From NCBI RefSeq assembly GCF_002709775.1, contig NZ_PAQR01000027.1, positions 22,545 to 86,544 of the forward strand: a stretch of DNA of 64,000 nucleotides, written 5' to 3'. The notes beneath the pieces were generated by a model. The model was not told the DNA's origin. It was given only the letters and a program-made list of their open reading frames with translations, and did no database searches. The translations under genes were made by a program, and so were the position numbers. The stretch comes from Thalassospira sp. Its GTDB lineage: Bacteria > Pseudomonadota > Alphaproteobacteria > Rhodospirillales > Thalassospiraceae. Of the stretch, positions 63,295-64,000 are shown piece by piece; position 1 is the stretch's first letter; each line of letters opens with the position of its first letter.

Positions 63295-63933
63295 TCAAGC
63301 GGCCGTTTCCCCCTCTACATCCCTGTATTTGCACTGTAAATTGAGGATGCGACAGATGCCGAGCCGGATGTCAGACCGAACGGTATCGATATCGTTGAAA
63401 ACCTGGCCATAGGTCAGCAGACCATGCACATATTGGAAAATCAGGCGCGCCAGAGTCGTCACATCACCATCCTCGGCGAGCATGCCTTCGCCTTTCAGAC
63501 CGCGCACCATGGAGGCAAGGTATTTGATGTGTTCTTCGGCCAATTCACGCGAGCAGTTCTGGATGGCGGCGTCTTCCGGCCCGACCTGACCACCGGCAGT
63601 GAAGATCGGACACACGCAGGCTTCGTTTTCGCCCGGCGCGGCACGACGTTCCTGCTTACTGCTCAGCAGTTCGATATAGCCGTTCAACTGTTCAAGCGGA
63701 GGGACTTCGGGTGAAAAGATCGCGCGGAGCTCGCCCTTGCCCTTTTCCCAGTGATGGCGGGCAGCGGCGGCAAACAGCTCTGCCTTGCTGTCAAAGTGAT
63801 GATAGAACGCGCCCTTTGTCACCCCGGCATGCTTGCACACGTCACTGACACCAACGTCATGGTAGCTGCGCGTTGACAGCAGCTCCATGGCAGTTTCAAG
63901 CAGCTTGATCCGGGTTTCTTCTGCGTTCCTCAT
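63295..63933 (-). CDS. TetR/AcrR-family repressor of the RND pump
   Basis: 212 residues from the ATG at 63933; a longer frame to 63972 lies in the operator region. N-terminal HTH: RNAEETRIKLLETAMELLSTRSYHDVGVSDVCKHAGVTKGAFYHHFDSKAELFAAAARHHWEKG, with recognition helix TKGAFYHHF. The ligand domain includes CVCPIFTAGG and CSRELAEEHIKYL, with several cysteines (some could sense thiol or metals). It is the first gene of the operon and likely controls both itself and the pump. Confidence 0.92.
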   Translation of the reverse strand: MRNAEETRIKLLETAMELLSTRSYHDVGVSDVCKHAGVTKGAFYHHFDSKAELFAAAARHHWEKGKGELRAIFSPEVPPLEQLNGYIELLSSKQERRAAPGENEACVCPIFTAGGQVGPEDAAIQNCSRELAEEHIKYLASMVRGLKGEGMLAEDGDVTTLARLIFQYVHGLLTYGQVFNDIDTVRSDIRLGICRILNLQCKYRDVEGETAA

Positions 63934-63970
63934 AACCTTGACCTGTCCTTTTTGTATAAGCCAGATATAC

Positions 63971-63984
63971 ATACCGGTTGGTAT
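63971..63984. promoter_or_regulatory. TetR-type operator upstream of the repressor gene
   Basis: ATACC-GGTT-GGTAT, perfect arms, 38 bp before the TetR start at 63933. Together with the copy at 63216 it indicates autoregulation and co-control of the efflux genes. Confidence 0.65.
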
Positions 63985-64000
63985 TTTTCAAGAAATACCC

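Noticed and set aside
1..64000. CRISPR array, retron, toxin-antitoxin or phage defence locus
   Set aside because: No regularly spaced repeats, Cas, reverse transcriptase, or typical antitoxin pairs are seen on either strand.

Overview
The window is a 64 kb piece of a Gram-negative proteobacterial chromosome. Gene content (yejABEF importer, kdsB for lipopolysaccharide, a membrane-anchored class I cytochrome c, DUF1127 small protein, Lrp/MarR/TetR/LysR regulators, many DMT-type exporters) and codon use rich in G/C third positions suggest an alphaproteobacterium, most likely of the Rhodospirillales and perhaps close to Thalassospira. The genus is an inference from gene style, not a database match. 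Almost all of the window is dense chromosomal housekeeping and transport genes. There is no prophage, CRISPR array, rRNA operon or conjugative module; the only mobile element I can see is one IS110-family insertion.

Layout. 0-3.3 kb: a periplasmic solute-binding protein and a DEAD-box RNA helicase with a long RGG-like tail. 3.6-6.8 kb: a methyl-accepting chemotaxis receptor cut in two by an IS1111-type IS110 element that carries about 260 nt of structured noncoding DNA at its right end, the expected place for a bridge/seek RNA. 6.8-9.5 kb: pheA, kdsB and a cytochrome c. 9.7-12.6 kb: two tandem histidinol-phosphatase-like genes and a CPA1 antiporter gene broken by one in-frame TAG. 12.7-20.5 kb: LysE exporter, DinB protein, DMT exporter, NhaP2-type antiporter, an Lrp regulator and, divergent from it, three overlapping DMT exporter paralogues. 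20.6-26.2 kb: SDR dehydrogenase behind a perfect palindrome, phhB, a uracil-DNA glycosylase, GST, leucyl aminopeptidase, MarR regulator, LysE exporter.

26.4-33 kb: the yejABEF peptide/oligopeptide importer with an extra secreted protein at its end. 33-38.2 kb: LysR regulator, DUF1127 protein, methyltransferase, quinone oxidoreductase, tRNA-Ser(GGA), a small unknown gene. 38.2-40.4 kb: a MarR regulator divergent from a DMT exporter and NAD(P)-binding protein, with two identical 16-bp palindromes between them. 40.4-46 kb: P5C-reductase-like protein, thpR, pirin, aldo/keto reductase, FIST protein and a J-domain protein. 46-47 kb: an AT-rich 1 kb stretch without a convincing gene. 47-51.3 kb: tesA divergent from ybbA-ybbP. 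51.4-58.5 kb: acyl-CoA synthetase, a large secreted monohaem protein, a Bax-inhibitor-1 family protein, an unknown helical protein and htpX. 58.7-64 kb: an RND efflux operon (TetR, adaptor, pump) with two matching operator palindromes.

The most interesting part is the IS110-family element and its candidate guide RNA. After that come the regulatory palindromes (21, 38.7, 63.2 and 64 kb, and an orphan one at 25.4 kb), the two gene inactivations (receptor and antiporter), and several uncharacterised proteins. No start site, RNA or operator here has been tested; they are read from sequence alone.
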